Shown: piece by piece, positions 1 to 12,043 of the stretch
Layout of the letters: each line of letters opens with the position of its first letter
How positions within the stretch are numbered: the stretch's first letter is position 1
Origin: Liopterus haemorrhoidalis
Lineage: Eukaryota; Arthropoda; Insecta; Coleoptera; Dytiscidae
Reading direction: 5' to 3'
DNA length: 64,000 nt
Assembly: GCA_963971575.1 (NCBI GenBank)
Contig: OZ020624.1
Span: 27,354,356-27,418,355, forward strand
Notes under the pieces: generated by a model
Told to the model about the DNA's origin: nothing
The model's input: the letters and a program-made list of their open reading frames with translations, nothing else
Database searches by the model: none
Made by a program: the position numbers and the translations under genes

Positions 1-932
1 AATTTTAATTCGAATGCCTAATACCATTATTTAAGTTTCTAAATATGTGCAGTATTTTTTTTACATAGCAAAGGTTCATTAAGATTTTGAAAATTGCGCC
101 TATGGCTTCCATTGGTTGTTATAAGTTCCGCCCCTCTGATTTCGTGTACATTGAAACAGTGAAACCAATAGATTGCTTAAATCATTAGCCCCGCCCTCTG
201 ATTTCGTATACATCAAACAGAATTAAATTACAATTTCAACACTTCCCACTGGTTATTAAATTTACGCTTTTAAAAATTAAATGCAACATTTACCAAAATA
301 TAGCTAGAATTTTTACAAAATAATTTAAACAAAAGAAAACTGCAAAAAAAAACAAAAAAATTAAAATTGACAGGATTCGAACTCTAGTTTGCAAGTTAAC
401 TGTGTTTAGCAAATTAGAAAACCAATGACTAAACACACATCGCTATCAGCGCTGACGTCTGAACTTGGTTACATAGCGAATTAAATATTGAACATATTTT
501 GGTTAAAAACACAAAAAATGCATTATTTTCCGAAAACATAATCTGATCAAAAATTCCTGTTGTACTATTCCGGTTCACACCAATATACATTACTTAGAAT
601 TTTTTCACATTTTTAGTTTAAACCATCTGGGCTACAGGGTGTGGGACAAAATTTTTTTTGCACAATTTTGGCAAAAATCGCGTCAAAATAATTTATTTTG
701 CAAAAATAAAATTTTGATCGTTAATCCACGTACTAAGGGCTTTCATTTGATACCCTACTCAGAATTTAAAAAAAAATTTTTTTTTTTCGATGAGCACATA
801 TTTGTTTATATTTTTAGGGGGATATGTTTTTTAGATGTTTTAGTATTTTTCCTATGTACGGGTCAAAAAGTTGTACAAGCATGCCAAATTTCAACTCTCT
901 AGGTTTACCCGTTTGGCTACAATTTTTACCGA

Positions 933-1014
<82 letters not shown>

Positions 1015-1065
1015 GACAAAATGACGGTATAAGGGTTTTTTGGTCATACCTACAAAACCCTAAAA
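1..1065 (-). mobile_element. Helentron-like HINE copy A (3' part cut by window edge)
   Basis: Reading on the minus strand, the element starts at 1065 with the subterminal repeat AGGGTTTTGTAGGTAT. Next come a (GTCT)n tract (936-1013) and conserved blocks (CCACGTACTAAGGGC at 742-728, CATCTGGGCTACAGG). A tRNA-like segment (about 460-367) follows, and the sequence runs off the window edge. It has the family layout and about 90 percent visual identity to the other copies. Confidence 0.8.
367..460 (-). other. tRNA-like segment inside HINE copy A
   Basis: On the minus strand a B-box-like GAGTTCGAATCC lies near 384-373, about 37 bases after an A-box-like TTTAGTCATTGG (433-422). A T-rich stretch follows. 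The T stem does not pair well, so it is not a functional tRNA call. Its sequence differs from the segments at the same place in the other copies. Confidence 0.45.
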
Positions 1066-1558
1066 AGGCGCCAGATCGGGTTTAAGTCCTGAATTTTTTC
1101 CGGGTTATTTTTGTTGAGTGTTCCTAACTGAACAAAAATGCATTGTCATGAAGAAAAATACTTTATTTTCAATTAAATAAATTTGGAAGTTTTTCTTTTA
1201 GTCTCTCTAATTATTGAAATTGATTGTTGAGATTTCATTCTTTTAACTAATAAAGATTAAGGTTTCAAGTAATTAAAGTCATGTCATCAAAACCAAAATA
1301 TAAAGCTACTATTGTTCTAAAATACAAACATACTTTTAGGCTGAGGCTGCATTATAATGCGGTGAAATCATGGCGTAAAGCTTTCAGATAATATAAAATG
1401 CTTATGCTGAAGAAGTTATTTTCTGGCTATGATTGAATAAAGATGTTTAAAGCCTATGTATGAGATTTACTTAACAATCTCCAAAAACCCCATATTCCAA
1501 ACTGATGAGTGATATTTTGTACTTATACATAATTAAAATTTCTTTTTTCATTTAATAC

Positions 1559-1845
1559 ATATTTGTTTATATATATCTCGTGATGTGTATTTTTGAGCTC
1601 TCAGTATTTTTCCTATATGTGGGTCAAAGAGTTGTTTAAACATGCCAAATTACAACTTTCTATGTTCAGCAGTTTGGTTACAATTTCTACCCTACAGATA
1701 GAAAGACAGACAAACAGACAGGCAGACAGACAGACTGACAGACAGACAGACAGGTAGGCAGACAGGCAGGCAAACAGGCAGACAGACAGACAGATGAGTG
1801 ACATGTTTTTTTTTGTTGTCATACCTACAAATCCCTAAAAAAGAA
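1559..1845 (-). mobile_element. diverged HINE fragment (5' part)
   Basis: Contains the family's CATATTTGTTTAT-like block, the (GTCT)n tract (1697-1796) and the subterminal repeat at 1826-1842 (CATACCTACAAATCCCTA on plus), with many substitutions. It sits about 25 bp from the hairpin end of copy C. Confidence 0.7.
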
Positions 1846-1870
1846 GACGAATTGAAGTGATGACAAAAAA

Positions 1871-2919
1871 ATTGATGTGAAGTGTGAATTTTCACACATT
1901 TCAGGGTTTTGCAGGTATTTAGTAAGTGAATGATGATTATTTTGGATGCGAAAACAAATTTTATATTAATATATTTTTTTTGTTAATTTTAATTCGAACG
2001 CCTAATACCATTATTTAGGTTTCTAAATATGTGCAGTATTTTTTTTTATATAGCAAGGTTCATTAAGAATTTCAAAATTGCGCCTATGGCTTCCATTGGT
2101 TGTTATAAGTTCCGCCCCTCTGATTTCGTGTACATTGAAACAGAATTAAATTATAATTTACACAATTTCCACTGGTTATTAAATTTACGCTTTTAAAAAT
2201 TTGCCAAACTATAACTAGAATATAACTAGAATTTTGAAAAAATAATTTAAACAATATAAAAATTAAAAAAAAAAAAACAAAAAATAATATTGTCTCTTCT
2301 CGCAGGGTTCGATCCCTTTCGGATCGGCTTACTTGGGTGAAAAACCAGCGTCAAAAACCACTACACCAGCATACACGTTCCAGTGTAGCGTGTTACAAAG
2401 CTATAACTTGTGTACATTATTAGCCAAAAATCACAAAAAATGCGTTTTTTTCCAAAAACCTAATCTGATCAAAAATTCCTGTTGAACTATTCCGGTTCAA
2501 ACCAATGTACATTACTTAGAATTTTTTCAGGTGTTTAGTTTAAACCATCTGGGCTACAGGGTGTGAGACAAAAAAATTTTTGCACAATTTTGGCAAAAAT
2601 CGCTTCAAAATAATTTATTTTGCAAAAATAAAAATTTGACCATTAATCCACGTACCAAGGGCTTTCATTTGATACCCTACTCAGAATTATAAAAAAATAT
2701 TTTTTTTGTTCGATGAGCACATATTTGTTTATATTTTTAGGGGGATATGTTTTTTAGATGTTTTAGTATTTTTCCTATGTGCGGGTCAAAGAGTTGTATA
2801 AGCATGCCAAATTTCAACTCTCTAGGTTTAGCCGTTTGGCTCAGACAGACAGACAGACAGACAGACGACAAAATGACGGTATAAGGGTTTTTTGGTCATA
2901 CCTACAAAACCCTAAAAAT
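1871..2919 (-). mobile_element. full-length HINE copy C
   Basis: Both ends are present: the hairpin end (TGTGAATTTTCACACA, near 1880-1900) and the AGGGTTTTGTAGGTAT end at 2919. A short (GTCT)n tract is at 2843-2866. The interior holds a tRNA-like segment at about 2380-2291. Length about 1.05 kb, no coding capacity. Confidence 0.82.
2291..2380 (-). other. tRNA-like segment inside HINE copy C
   Basis: On the minus strand, TGGTGTAGTGG (2368-2358; fits an A box) is followed 42 bases later by GGGATCGAACCC (2315-2304; fits a B box). Surrounding sequence is alignable to other HINE copies, but this segment is not. Confidence 0.45.
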
Positions 2920-4400
2920 GACTGCATAGCGACGTGATGACAAAAAAAAAGATCTTGTGCCCCTGTTGACTCCGCGGCGTCCCCATTTCTGTAGCGCCTG
3001 CTGCTGGAGCACTTTTCATATATCCCTTGCCACGAAACTGGCCTCAAGTAAAAAGGGCCTTAACAAGAAAGTACTCAAAAATTTTATAGATTAAATAAAC
3101 TATGTAGAACCCAAAAATTCAAACTGGAAAACGCTAACAATTTTAGTTTTTGTGACACGATTTTTTCCACGAACATCCTACAAATCTGATAAATAACTGG
3201 AAAACAGCAGAGTTGCTAAAAATGGTTAAGCTATTTCAGTTTTCGAGATATGAATTTTTAAATTTTGAACTGCGGTGGAAAAGATATACCATACTATAAA
3301 AATTTCAGAAATTCGATCTGCAGGACGCAATCTATTTGAGTTCGAAATGATTTTTTAAATATTCATTTCAATAGCTTCTACGTCTTCAAATCGATGCTGC
3401 GTTATAAAAATATACAACGGAAGTATGAAAGAAAGCTGCTTTCATAGAGTTCGTGCGATATTCCAAAGAAGCACATGTGCTGAGCAGACAACTCTTACAA
3501 TAGAGTGCATTGACAGACCTGAAACAATTGCCACTGGAGATAACATTGGAGTAGAATGGAGATAAACACAACAGCTATCAAACAATAGCACCCGCATTGC
3601 GGGAATATCATAATGCCATTAAACAACTCAATCGGAACTAATGGAAATGCTAGTTTTTTACGATATTATGATAGTGGTGAATGATGAAAACACCAGTTGT
3701 GAATAGGACAGCAGAAGATCTCGTTCAATAGATACGCGTGTTGTTAAATCATTTGCAAGCAAGGGCGAACTAGCCTTCTAAGTGTCCAATGCAATATATG
3801 GACTGGATCAGGTTTAGGCCATTTTCGTACTAATAACAATTATTTTAATAAATAGCCCTACGCCAATGTACAGCCGGAGACTATTGTCCTCCATTTTGAA
3901 GGACCATCTTGGTCTTTCCAAATAGCATGTAATACTCCTTCCTTTAGTATTTTTATTCAATGTGAACAATGAAGTAGGAGAGCAATGAGTGTTTAAGTTC
4001 ATTATATTTCATTGATGAACTTAACAAAGCACCTGATGGAAGGTTTCGCTTGTGTGTCGGCAGAATGTCCTACTTCCGTCGACCAGACAGATAATACCTG
4101 ATCATTCAAGAGATCTGGTCTTCTTTGGCATGTATGTCAATGAAAAGTCATCAATCCTACAACTTGCGGTGAAATTTATCCGAAATAATAACAGGTGTTC
4201 GAGAAAAAATACACGATACTTTTAAACAAGTAAGTTAAAAAAGCATAATATAAAACAGGGTTTACTTCATCTGAAAAGAAAAGGATTACAGTTCGTATCC
4301 CGAGTCTAAATTCGTATCTAAAGATAAAATATATTAAAGATTGAACATGTGATGGGGAAAGAAATAAGTATGGTAAAAAAAAAATGGGAAGAACTGCACA
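2920..4400. other. no recognisable feature
   Basis: AT-rich sequence with only short open frames. No splice-supported exon, transposase motif or tandem array seen. Confidence 0.5.
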
Positions 4401-4410
4401 AGATATATAT

Positions 4411-4812
4411 TAGGTCTACCGGAATGTTTTTTCATTTTTATTATTAGTGCAGTATGCGAACTAGTCACAACTTATTCGCTGAATTAAACAGACGTCTTTT
4501 GCGTTTTGATTAAACTCTGTAATCTTGAGTAATTGCAACTTTTTTAATAAAATGACCCGCTAGGTCGTCGGACTTAGTACCGAACGATCTATTTTATTGG
4601 GAATATATGAAAAGCAAAATTTTTAATGGCCAAAATTTAACTATTGAAGAACTAAAAGCTAGAATAGAAAAGTATGAGTACCATAAAAAAAATTGCTACA
4701 GTTGCTACATAAAACATTTGCACTGTTTATGGTGATAAACTAAGTGTACGCACATGTCAACAGTGGTTTAAAAAATTTAAATCAGGAAATTTTGAAAAAA
4801 CGTTAGTTTAAA
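4411..4812 (+). pseudogene. mariner-like relic, N-terminal part
   Basis: Starts with an end sequence TTAGGTCTACCGGAATG, also present at 7849. It then encodes a broken helix-turn-helix region readable as VYGDKLSVRTCQQWFKKFKSGNF (4728-4797), typical of mariner/SETMAR-type transposases. It then jumps to the family's 3' end (CGTTAGTTTAAA). Internal deletion and frame breaks; no catalytic core. Confidence 0.7.
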
Positions 4813-4990
4813 ACAGTGTGTTCTTATTTAAAAAATGATCCTCGTAATAAAGTCTCGAAACCTACATACTTAGAAAGATCATTCATGTATAAAACACACA
4901 GTACATGCCCTAATACTGAACCTTGTGGGAGTCTTGTTAAACAAAACCACACTGACGACTTCTCGCTACTATTGAAAACGAATGTCATAA
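4812..4990 (-). pseudogene. non-LTR reverse transcriptase fragment
   Basis: The minus-strand frame reads LPQGSVLGHVLCVLYMNDL then SKYVGFETL. PQGSVLGP.L is the conserved RT block before the YxDD active site, which is not included. The same family occurs at 22311-22457, also directly next to a mariner 3' end. Confidence 0.75.
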
Positions 4991-5082
4991 CGAAATAAAA
5001 TATTGACATTAGACATTTGCCAGAACATATCACATATCAATTTTTACCAATGCCATTTACACCTATAATTTCGCACCATTTT

Positions 5083-5130
5083 TAGGGTTTTGTAGGTATG
5101 ACCAAAAAACCCTTATACCGTCATTTTGTC

Positions 5131-5176
<46 letters not shown>

Positions 5177-6030
5177 TCGGTAAAAATTGTAGCCAAACGG
5201 CTAAACCTAGAGAGTTGAAATTTCGCATGCTTATACAACTCTTTGACCCGCACATAGGAAAAATACTAAAACATCTAAAAAACATACCCCCCTAAAAATA
5301 TAAACAAATATGTGCTCATCGAAAACAAAAATATTTTTTTTAAATTATGAGTAGGGTATCAAATGAAAGCCCTTAGTACGTGGATTAACGATCAAATTTT
5401 TATTTTTGCAAAATAAATTATTTTGATGCGATTTTTGCCAAAATTGTGCAAAAAAATTTTTGTCCCACACCCTGTAGCCCAGATGGTTTAAACTAAAAAT
5501 CTAAAAAAATTCTAAGTAATGTATATTGGTGTGAACCGAAATAGTACAACAGGAATTTTTGATCAGATTATGTTTTCGGAAAATAACGCATTTTTTGTGG
5601 TTTTTGGTTCACAAAGTACAAAAGTTATACCAATGTAAGACACTCACATGCAAGGCGTGCGATAGCGTAATGGGTTAGAGCACTGGTGTCGTAAACTAAA
5701 ATGCGCTGGAAAACGAAGGGTTTCGAGTTCGAGTACGGAGTGAATTTTATTTTTTGTTTTTTTTTTGCATTTTTATTATGTTGAAATTATTTTGTCAAAA
5801 TTCTAGTTATATTTTGACAAATGTTGTATTTAATTTTTAAGAGCGTAAATTTAATAACCAGTCTTATTATATGATTAACAGACGATAAATTATTTTAAAA
5901 ATATCGTTCATTTTGCCGTGATTACTACAAAGTAAAATTTGTCCTACACACTCAGCATACCGCCCTCACTTATTATATACCTGCGAAACCCTGAAATGTG
6001 TGAATATTCACACTTCACATCAATTTTTAA
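5083..6030 (+). mobile_element. full-length HINE copy D
   Basis: 5' end TTTTTAGGGTTTTGTAGGTA; (GTCT)n 5131-5176; conserved internal blocks; tRNA-like segment 5655-5744; inverted subterminal repeat ATACCTGCGAAACCCT at about 5979-5994; palindrome GTGTGAATATTCACAC (about 5998-6013); end near CACATCAATTTTT. Copy at 40 kb is nearly identical in inverse orientation, including the tRNA-like segment. Confidence 0.85.
5655..5744 (+). other. tRNA-like segment inside HINE copy D
   Basis: GCGATAGCGTAATGGGTTAG (A-box-like, 5659-5678) and GAGTTCGAGTAC (B-box-like, 5725-5736), followed by a T-rich run. The spacing of about 50 bases is long for a tRNA, so it might include a remnant intron or variable arm. 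Almost the same segment is in copy I. Confidence 0.5.
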
Positions 6031-6533
6031 AGTTATTGTAGAAATAAAAAATTTAAAAAAAAGTTAGTTTTGTTTAAATTTAAACCAGAACGGTTCTTAT
6101 TTACAAAAATTACCCTTGTAATATAGTGAAATCACATAGTACCTGTAAGAAAATAATATTGAAAAGAGACGCGTTCTATGATAGATGTTAGAATTCCTAT
6201 TTTTTTAAATATTCCTAACACGCGAAGAAAATATTTTAATTCATCAAGATCTACAGAGTTCATTGTACTTATGCTCAGCTTCTATAGCAGCAGGAATATT
6301 AAAACTAATTGCTTTTAATTTTCATAACACTATAACTTAGTCTTAAACTAAGGAATGCAACTTAAATCAGAAAAACTAACGGACATATGCAATTTTACAT
6401 AAAATGATAATATAAAATTTCTAAGTTGTATATTTATATTTCCTTTCTCTGCTTTAAAACCAAGTATTCATTCTGTTCTAACATAATTGTCTCCTGGTAT
6501 TAATTTTGAGATCATTCCAAACTTAATCTTTTT

Positions 6534-7156
6534 TTGGTGTCAACTAGAAAGTCATATTCAACAATAACTCCATATTTAAGAGCATTAGCTGCAAATTTTA
6601 ATAATTATTTCCCTGAAAATGAGGATCCTCGTAAAGGTAACCTCTGGATTAATAATCCATTCTTGGAAGAAATAAAGTCATGTGGACTTGATCCTCGTGA
6701 AAAAGAAAAGCTGATCGAGTTGTCTTGTGATGTCACTCTGGTGTCCAGACATAAAATGCAATCATTGTCTCAATTTTGGAAATCGCTAGAAAAAGAATAT
6801 CCATCTTTGAGTTATAAAGCTATCAAATTATTAGTCATTTTTTCGACTTCCTATTTGTGTGAAAAGATTTTTTCTGCCGTGTCAATTATAAAAACCAAAC
6901 AGAGAAATCGAATGGATGTTAACGCAGCGCTTCGTCAGAAACAACTCTGCAGCCACGTATATCAAATTTTCTAACAAAGAAACAGCAGCAGATGTAGTAC
7001 TAAAAATTGTAATTATACAACTGTATAACATATATATAATAATAAAATACTATATATACCTATTGGTTTTTATTTGTGTCTTAGTTTTCAGCCGATCCGC
7101 GAAATATTTATTCTATTTTCAACGGTCCGCGGGGGCAAAAAGGTTGAAGAACAATG
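6534..7156 (+). pseudogene. hAT transposase C-terminal fragment (ZBED5/FAM200-like) and element end
   Basis: The open frame at 6534-6974 reads NPFLEEIKSC, SLSQFWKSLEKEYPSLSYKAI and TSYLCEKIFSAVSIIKTKQRNRMD, then the final ALRQKQL. This is the hAT C-terminal dimerisation region of the ZBED5/FAM200 type. A frame break near 6930 precedes the tail. The 3' side (7126-7156) has GTCCGCGG and AAAAAGGTTGAAGAACAATG, a typical hAT terminal sequence. The 5' two thirds of the gene are missing. Confidence 0.8.
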
Positions 7157-7255
7157 TAATACGACTGGAAAATGACGACGAAGTTAAAACAACAGTGACA
7201 AAATGGCTGATTTTACGAAAAACAAATCCAAAATCTCGTCACAAGATATGACACA

Positions 7256-7320
7256 AAAATGGTACACTACAAGTTCATTTTTTAGTGTACCATGAAGTCC
7301 CTTTAACAATACTTTTTTTT
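7256..7320. repeat. hairpin repeat, copy 1
   Basis: ATGGTACACTA and TAGTGTACCAT pair around a short loop (7258-7293), followed by GAAGTCCCTTTAACAATACT. The same unit occurs in inverse orientation at 19180-19245, so it is a dispersed small repeat and not a chance palindrome. Confidence 0.6.
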
Positions 7321-8005
7321 AGAGTGTATTTGTTAAATTTGCTCGTCAATACCCCGATAAAATTATCTGATATCGGCAAATGACCAACTACTTCCGGACA
7401 AAATTCATTCAACCCGATCTATATAAAATGTTTATAATTTGTTACAATTTTCTAAACCAGTTATTGAATAACATAACTCAAAGTAATATGAGAGACATAC
7501 TGAGCCACTTTCTTTCTAAAATAAATTTTAATTATGAAATAAAACTCTACATTAATGTTTTTTAGTACGATTTTCGCTCTGAAAATTTAATATATTCATT
7601 ACTACAGTATGCTTCGATGAGGTTGTACATGTATATTTAAATAAACCGTATGAAAATAGCGGTAAATTTAAAATTAATAATTAAAGGTGTGTTTCTAGAA
7701 AGTATGAAAAATTATATTGTTAATATGAAATAATAAGATGACCTTCAATTTCATGTAATTTGTTAATAATAATTTGTAACAATATATAATTACGCTATAG
7801 ATATTACTTTCTGATTATGAAGGGTGGAATATTATTTAAAAAATATATATTAGGTGTACCGGAAAGTTTTTTCGTTTTTATTATTAGTGCTGTATGAGAA
7901 CTTATTCGCTGAATTAAATATCTTGAGTAATTGCAACTTTTTTAATAAAATGACTCGCTAGGTCGTCGGACTTAGCACCGAACGATCCATTTTATTGGGA
8001 ATATA

Positions 8006-9123
8006 CGAGGGATGTTTCCTAAATTCTGGGAATTGTGCTATAATTAAATTACGCAGAACTTATAGTTATTGTTAATATTATTGGTGCCAGACAAGTCTTG
8101 ACATGTTTATGCAACTATCTAGTGCAATATTGTTCAGTCTGATTTAAGGGCGTATCACACTAGAACGCTATCCAAGTTTTATTTTGTAAGTCTTTTTCGA
8201 GTATTCAAGTCTTCACGTCTTCAGCTATCACACGCGAAACAGTGAAAAGTGACTTGCTTCTGCGTGCATAACGTTAACAATAAACCCATCTCACTTGATC
8301 TGACTGAGAAGTCGAGACAGCGCACGCGCATTTGAAGACTTGGATTTCGTCTGTCTTCTAAAGACGGGAGAAATATATCTCGATGTATTTGCTCAGACTT
8401 AAAGACCTAGGTTTTTTGTCATGCTATCACACACACAAGACTTCGATTCGAATGCCAAGACTTTAGTTTTCTAAGTTTAGACTTGAATAATAACTCTAGT
8501 GTGATAAGGCCTTTAGGTGTTCGACTGATATAGACGCGTTTTCATAGCACTGTTTTTGTAACCATGGAAGACGCAGCAAAATCTCAAAGAGCAATTTTCT
8601 TTTTGTGGAAAGAAGGTGTGAAATAATCACAAATTATTCAGCGTCTGCAAGGAGTATTTGGTGAGTCTGCAGAATCCAAAAGTACTGTTTATCGGTGGAT
8701 CGATCGTTTTAAAGCCGGTAGAACATCACTAGAAGACGATCCACGCAGTGGGCGCCCAAGCACGTCGGTAAATGAAAGAAACATTACTGCCGTCGAAGAC
8801 CTACTGAAAGAGGACAGGCGAATGACTATTCGTCAAATTAGTGTGCGCCTAGGGATAGGTACACGACAAGTTCATGACATCTTGCATGATTGTTTGGACG
8901 TTAGCAAGGTTTCGCTGCGCTGGGTGCCAAGGCTGTTGGGACCAGAACAGAAACTCAATTTCAAAGTTTTTTGAGGACGGCTTAAAAAAATTAGTTTATC
9001 GTTGGGATAAATGTATTCAGTTAAATGGAGATTATGTTGAAAAACTACATTGTAATATTGACGAAAATTAACAAAATAATAAAAATTATAGCTAAATTCC
9101 CATAACTTTGGAAACATCCCTCG
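8006..9123 (+). mobile_element. internally deleted mariner, TA-flanked, with nested MITE
   Basis: Ends are CGAGGGATGTTTCC and its inverse GGAAACATCCCTCG, flanked by TA on both sides. The gene starts at 8564 (MEDAAKSQRAIFFLWKEGV) and encodes a helix-turn-helix region (YRWIDRFKAGR, DDPRSGRPS, ISVRLGIGTRQVHDIL). It then jumps after about 130 residues to the C-terminal YRWDKCIQLNGDYVEK. The DDD catalytic part is deleted, and there is a stop after EGVK. The sister copy at 63142-63896 has a different deletion junction. Confidence 0.85.
8147..8512. mobile_element. Harbinger-like MITE (366 bp) inside the mariner
   Basis: Ends AGGGCGTATCACACTAGA and the inverse of AGGCCTTATCACACTAGA, 16 of 18 matching, flanked by a TTA duplication. 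The intact mariner copy at 63 kb has GATTTATGTG here, proving the insertion. A 3-bp TWA target is typical of PIF/Harbinger. It has no coding capacity. Confidence 0.8.
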
Positions 9124-9199
9124 TATGAAAAGCAAAATTTTTAATGCCAATGCATCGCTACACTAACCACTAGTGTAGCGATGCACTGACTTCTAGATC

Positions 9200-10250
9200 A
9201 TGAGGGGAAAAAAATAAAATTAAAATAAATAAACTCACTGTATATACAGGGTGTTGAATTGACCACGTACATATAGGGATTTTACCGATTTAAGCCCACA
9301 ATTTTTAAAGGTTTGGTACTCTTTAGTGGCCGTAATTATTTTTTCTTATAATTTAGATTTTTCACAATATGTGTAATAAATGAAATTCAAAACAGATTTT
9401 ACTGTATTTAAAATATAAACATTTATTTATTTTATTACATTTTAGACATGGTGCGAAAACTACCATTTGGGCTGATTCACTGTTATGGTCGTTTGCGACC
9501 GTTTGCGTTTAAATGGATTAACATGTAAAAACAGATATATACGATTTCCTATTTCCTCGTTGGTTATACAGAAGAAAAAAAATAAATAAATAATATTTAG
9601 CCACTTTTTTAACACTGTATATCTCTTATCGATTTCAAAATGACACTATTTAACAAAATTCTTAGCACGTATCTGTTAATTTTTTAGGAAATATTTGCAG
9701 ATTTAGATAACTAAGTAAACAAGATATTTTAACACCTTTGCACACCTTTTATCTACATTTCTATATAACTAGGTTTACAATTTTTTCAGCTTAAAGACAC
9801 AATGAGGTTTGTTGACAATAGCAATATTTCCGCTAAGATAGCAAGATTACAATCACTCACAAAAATATACTTTTTAACACACGTAAAAATTAAAAATAAT
9901 GATATAGCCCCTACCAAATTAGTTTTGAAGATCGCAATAAAATAATAAAAGTTAGGGAACTCGTAAAATTTCAATAGAAGTGATATAACTAGGCGTGTCA
10001 ACCCATAGCCGTAGGGATTATTTTTTCACATTACGCATCTTACTTAAAGGATTAACAAAAACAAGTATACTTATTTATAGTTAGTACTTAAAAGTATGTA
10101 TGCGCCACTGACTGTTGACTGTTTACAACGTGGTTGTAAACATGAACCCTAGTTCTTTTGTAGTTTAACAATGTGATTATAGTTATACGGGATAATTGTT
10201 TTATGTCGATCTTCAAAAGTAATACGGTATATTTTATAACTATTCATACT
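9200..10250. other. no clear feature; short shared repeat only
   Basis: AT-rich. About 30 bp near 9916-9945 (CCAAATTAGTTTTGAAGATC) recurs near 23736, which shows dispersed repeat content but no identifiable element or gene. Confidence 0.4.
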
Positions 10251-10251
10251 G

Positions 10252-10296
10252 AACCCTGAAATGTGTGAAAGTTCACACTTCACATCAATTTTTTTA
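10252..10296 (+). repeat. solo hairpin end of the HINE family
   Basis: AACCCTGAAATGTGTGAAAG then TTCACACTTCACATC: only the last 45 bp of the element. Flanking sequence does not align with the rest of the family. Confidence 0.7.
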
Positions 10297-10774
10297 AAAA
10301 AGACTCATATTGTTTGAGTACACTGAGTCTGTATATAAATAACCATCTTTTGAAGAGCACTGCTCCAAGTTTAACGTTGCTTTGAGAAAGCTCTTATATT
10401 TTTAAAAACTCCGCTACGTGAAAAGCAACACATTTGCAGAAACTTATCTCTTTAAGTTAAAGATACGGTGTATTTACCCTGCAGAAATATGCATAAGCAC
10501 ACCTTCAACAAATGTTATAATAAAACCAAAAAATAAGAAACAATGCAGCATTAGAGGTTTCTCATGGCAAGGCTTCACTGTTTCCTCGAAATTACTTAAA
10601 GTCTACCCAACTCCCACCTGCACCTGCATCCTGTATGCATATGTGGATGAGGTCATTAGGGTAAGAATGCTTTGTTAAATAATACACAGGAAGGAAAATG
10701 ATGCTTTACAAACAAAAGCTGAGTTACAAGAACAACAAAATTTAGAAACTGATTTAGAACTGACAAGACAAAAG

Positions 10775-12040
10775 ATTGTGAATTAAAAAAAGCACAACTC
10801 AAAAACGGTTGAAGATAGCGACCTGCAAATATAATTTTTGAATTCTCCGTAGTTTATTTAGTCTAGGAAAAAATTGGGGCTTTAGTCGTTGGACGCGTTT
10901 TGAGATTATGACAATTTTTTTAATGGCATAATTTACATTATTTGTGAAAATTTTGAATTAAAAAAATGAACAACTCAAAAACGGTTAAAGACAGCGACCT
11001 GCCGTTAGAATTTTTGGATTTTCCGCAGTTCATTTAGTCTAGAAAAAAATTGGGGCTTTAATCGTTGTACGCGTTTTGAGATTGTGACAATTTTTTTAAT
11101 GGCATTATTTATATTTTTTGGTGAAAATTATGAATTAACAAAAAAAAACACACAACTCAAAAACGGTTAACGATAGCGACCTGTCGTTAGAATTTTTGGA
11201 TTCTCCGTAGTTGATTTAGTATAGAAAACTATTGGGGCTTTAATCGTTTAACGCGTTTTAGGTTTACGATAATTTTTTTTAATGACATAATTTACATTAT
11301 TTGTGAAAATTGTGAATTTAAAAAAAGCACAACTCAAAAACTGTTAAGGATGGCAAGCTGCAGTTTAAATTTTTGGATTCTCATTAATTTATTTAGTCTA
11401 GAAAAAAATGGGGGCTTTAATCGTTATGTGCATTTTGAGATTATGACATTTTTTTTAATGGCATAATTTTTATTATTTGTGTAAATTGTGAATTTAAAAA
11501 AATCATAACTCAAAAATGGTTAAAGAAAACAACCTGAGGTTAGAATTTTTGGATTCCCCGTAGCATATTTACTCTAGAAAAAAATTGATGCTTTATTCGT
11601 TTAGCGTATTTTAAAATTATTTTAAACAAAAAAATGTTTGTGTTTGATTTTATTGAAAATTGGTACAAATATTGTATTTTCGGTCATAGATCAAGAAAAT
11701 TGGGTCCATTTTGAAGTTTGGGCAAAAGTTTTGGAACTATAGGCAAAAAACTGACCCAAATCAGCTCTAACTCTAAAACTATGAAAGTATGAATTTTTTT
11801 AATATTTTTTTCATAATCCTCATCTCAAAATTAGCTTAAAACTATAATAATACTAAAATCGGTGGCAAAAAAATTTTGGATTAAAATTTCATGGATTTTG
11901 TTTTTTTATTTTTTTGTAAAATTGGTATACTTATACAATTTTACGTTTAGATCACAAATATATGGTCATTTTTGAGTTACGGTCTAAAATTATGACATTT
12001 GCGGCAAAAAAATACAGTACAAAAAAAAAAACGGCCTAAA
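10775..12040. repeat. repeat element with five tandem units of about 175 bp, locus 1
   Basis: Units begin with GAATTAAAAAAAGCACAACT near 10781, 10955, 11130, 11312 and 11490 (spacing 174-182). Each contains AACGGTTAARGATAGCGACC, a GGATTCTCCGTAG block and TTTAGTCTAGAAAAAAATTG. A non-repeated part follows (about 11640-12040: TTGAAAATTGGTACAAATA, ACTGACCCAAAT). The same order occurs at 31.0-32.55 kb, so this is a structured element. No coding frame. Confidence 0.75.
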
Positions 12041-12043
12041 GGG

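Larger units (their letters stand above)
7847..9150 (+). mobile_element. mariner-like relic (second copy of the 4411 family) split by another mariner
   Basis: 7847-8005 aligns with 4411-4612 (TTAGGTGTACCGG end, then CTCGCTAGGTCGTCGGACTT). The alignment resumes at 9126 with TGAAAAGCAAAATTTTTAAT. The uninterrupted copy reads GGGAATATATGAAAAG at this point, so a TA target was duplicated by the insert. Confidence 0.75.

Noticed and set aside
367..460. Functional tRNA gene in HINE copies
   Set aside because: A-box and B-box motifs are present but the acceptor stems do not close and T stems are imperfect. I call them tRNA-like only.
814..1047. Frames such as the Cys/Leu/Ser/Val repeat proteins near 0.8-1.0, 1.6-1.9, 5.1, 38.2 and 40.8 kb
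   Set aside because: They are translations of (GACA/GTCT)n microsatellites within HINE copies and carry no gene signal.
10418..10678. 86-residue plus frame
   Set aside because: No motif, no splice or repeat context and composition like surrounding sequence. Left out as chance.
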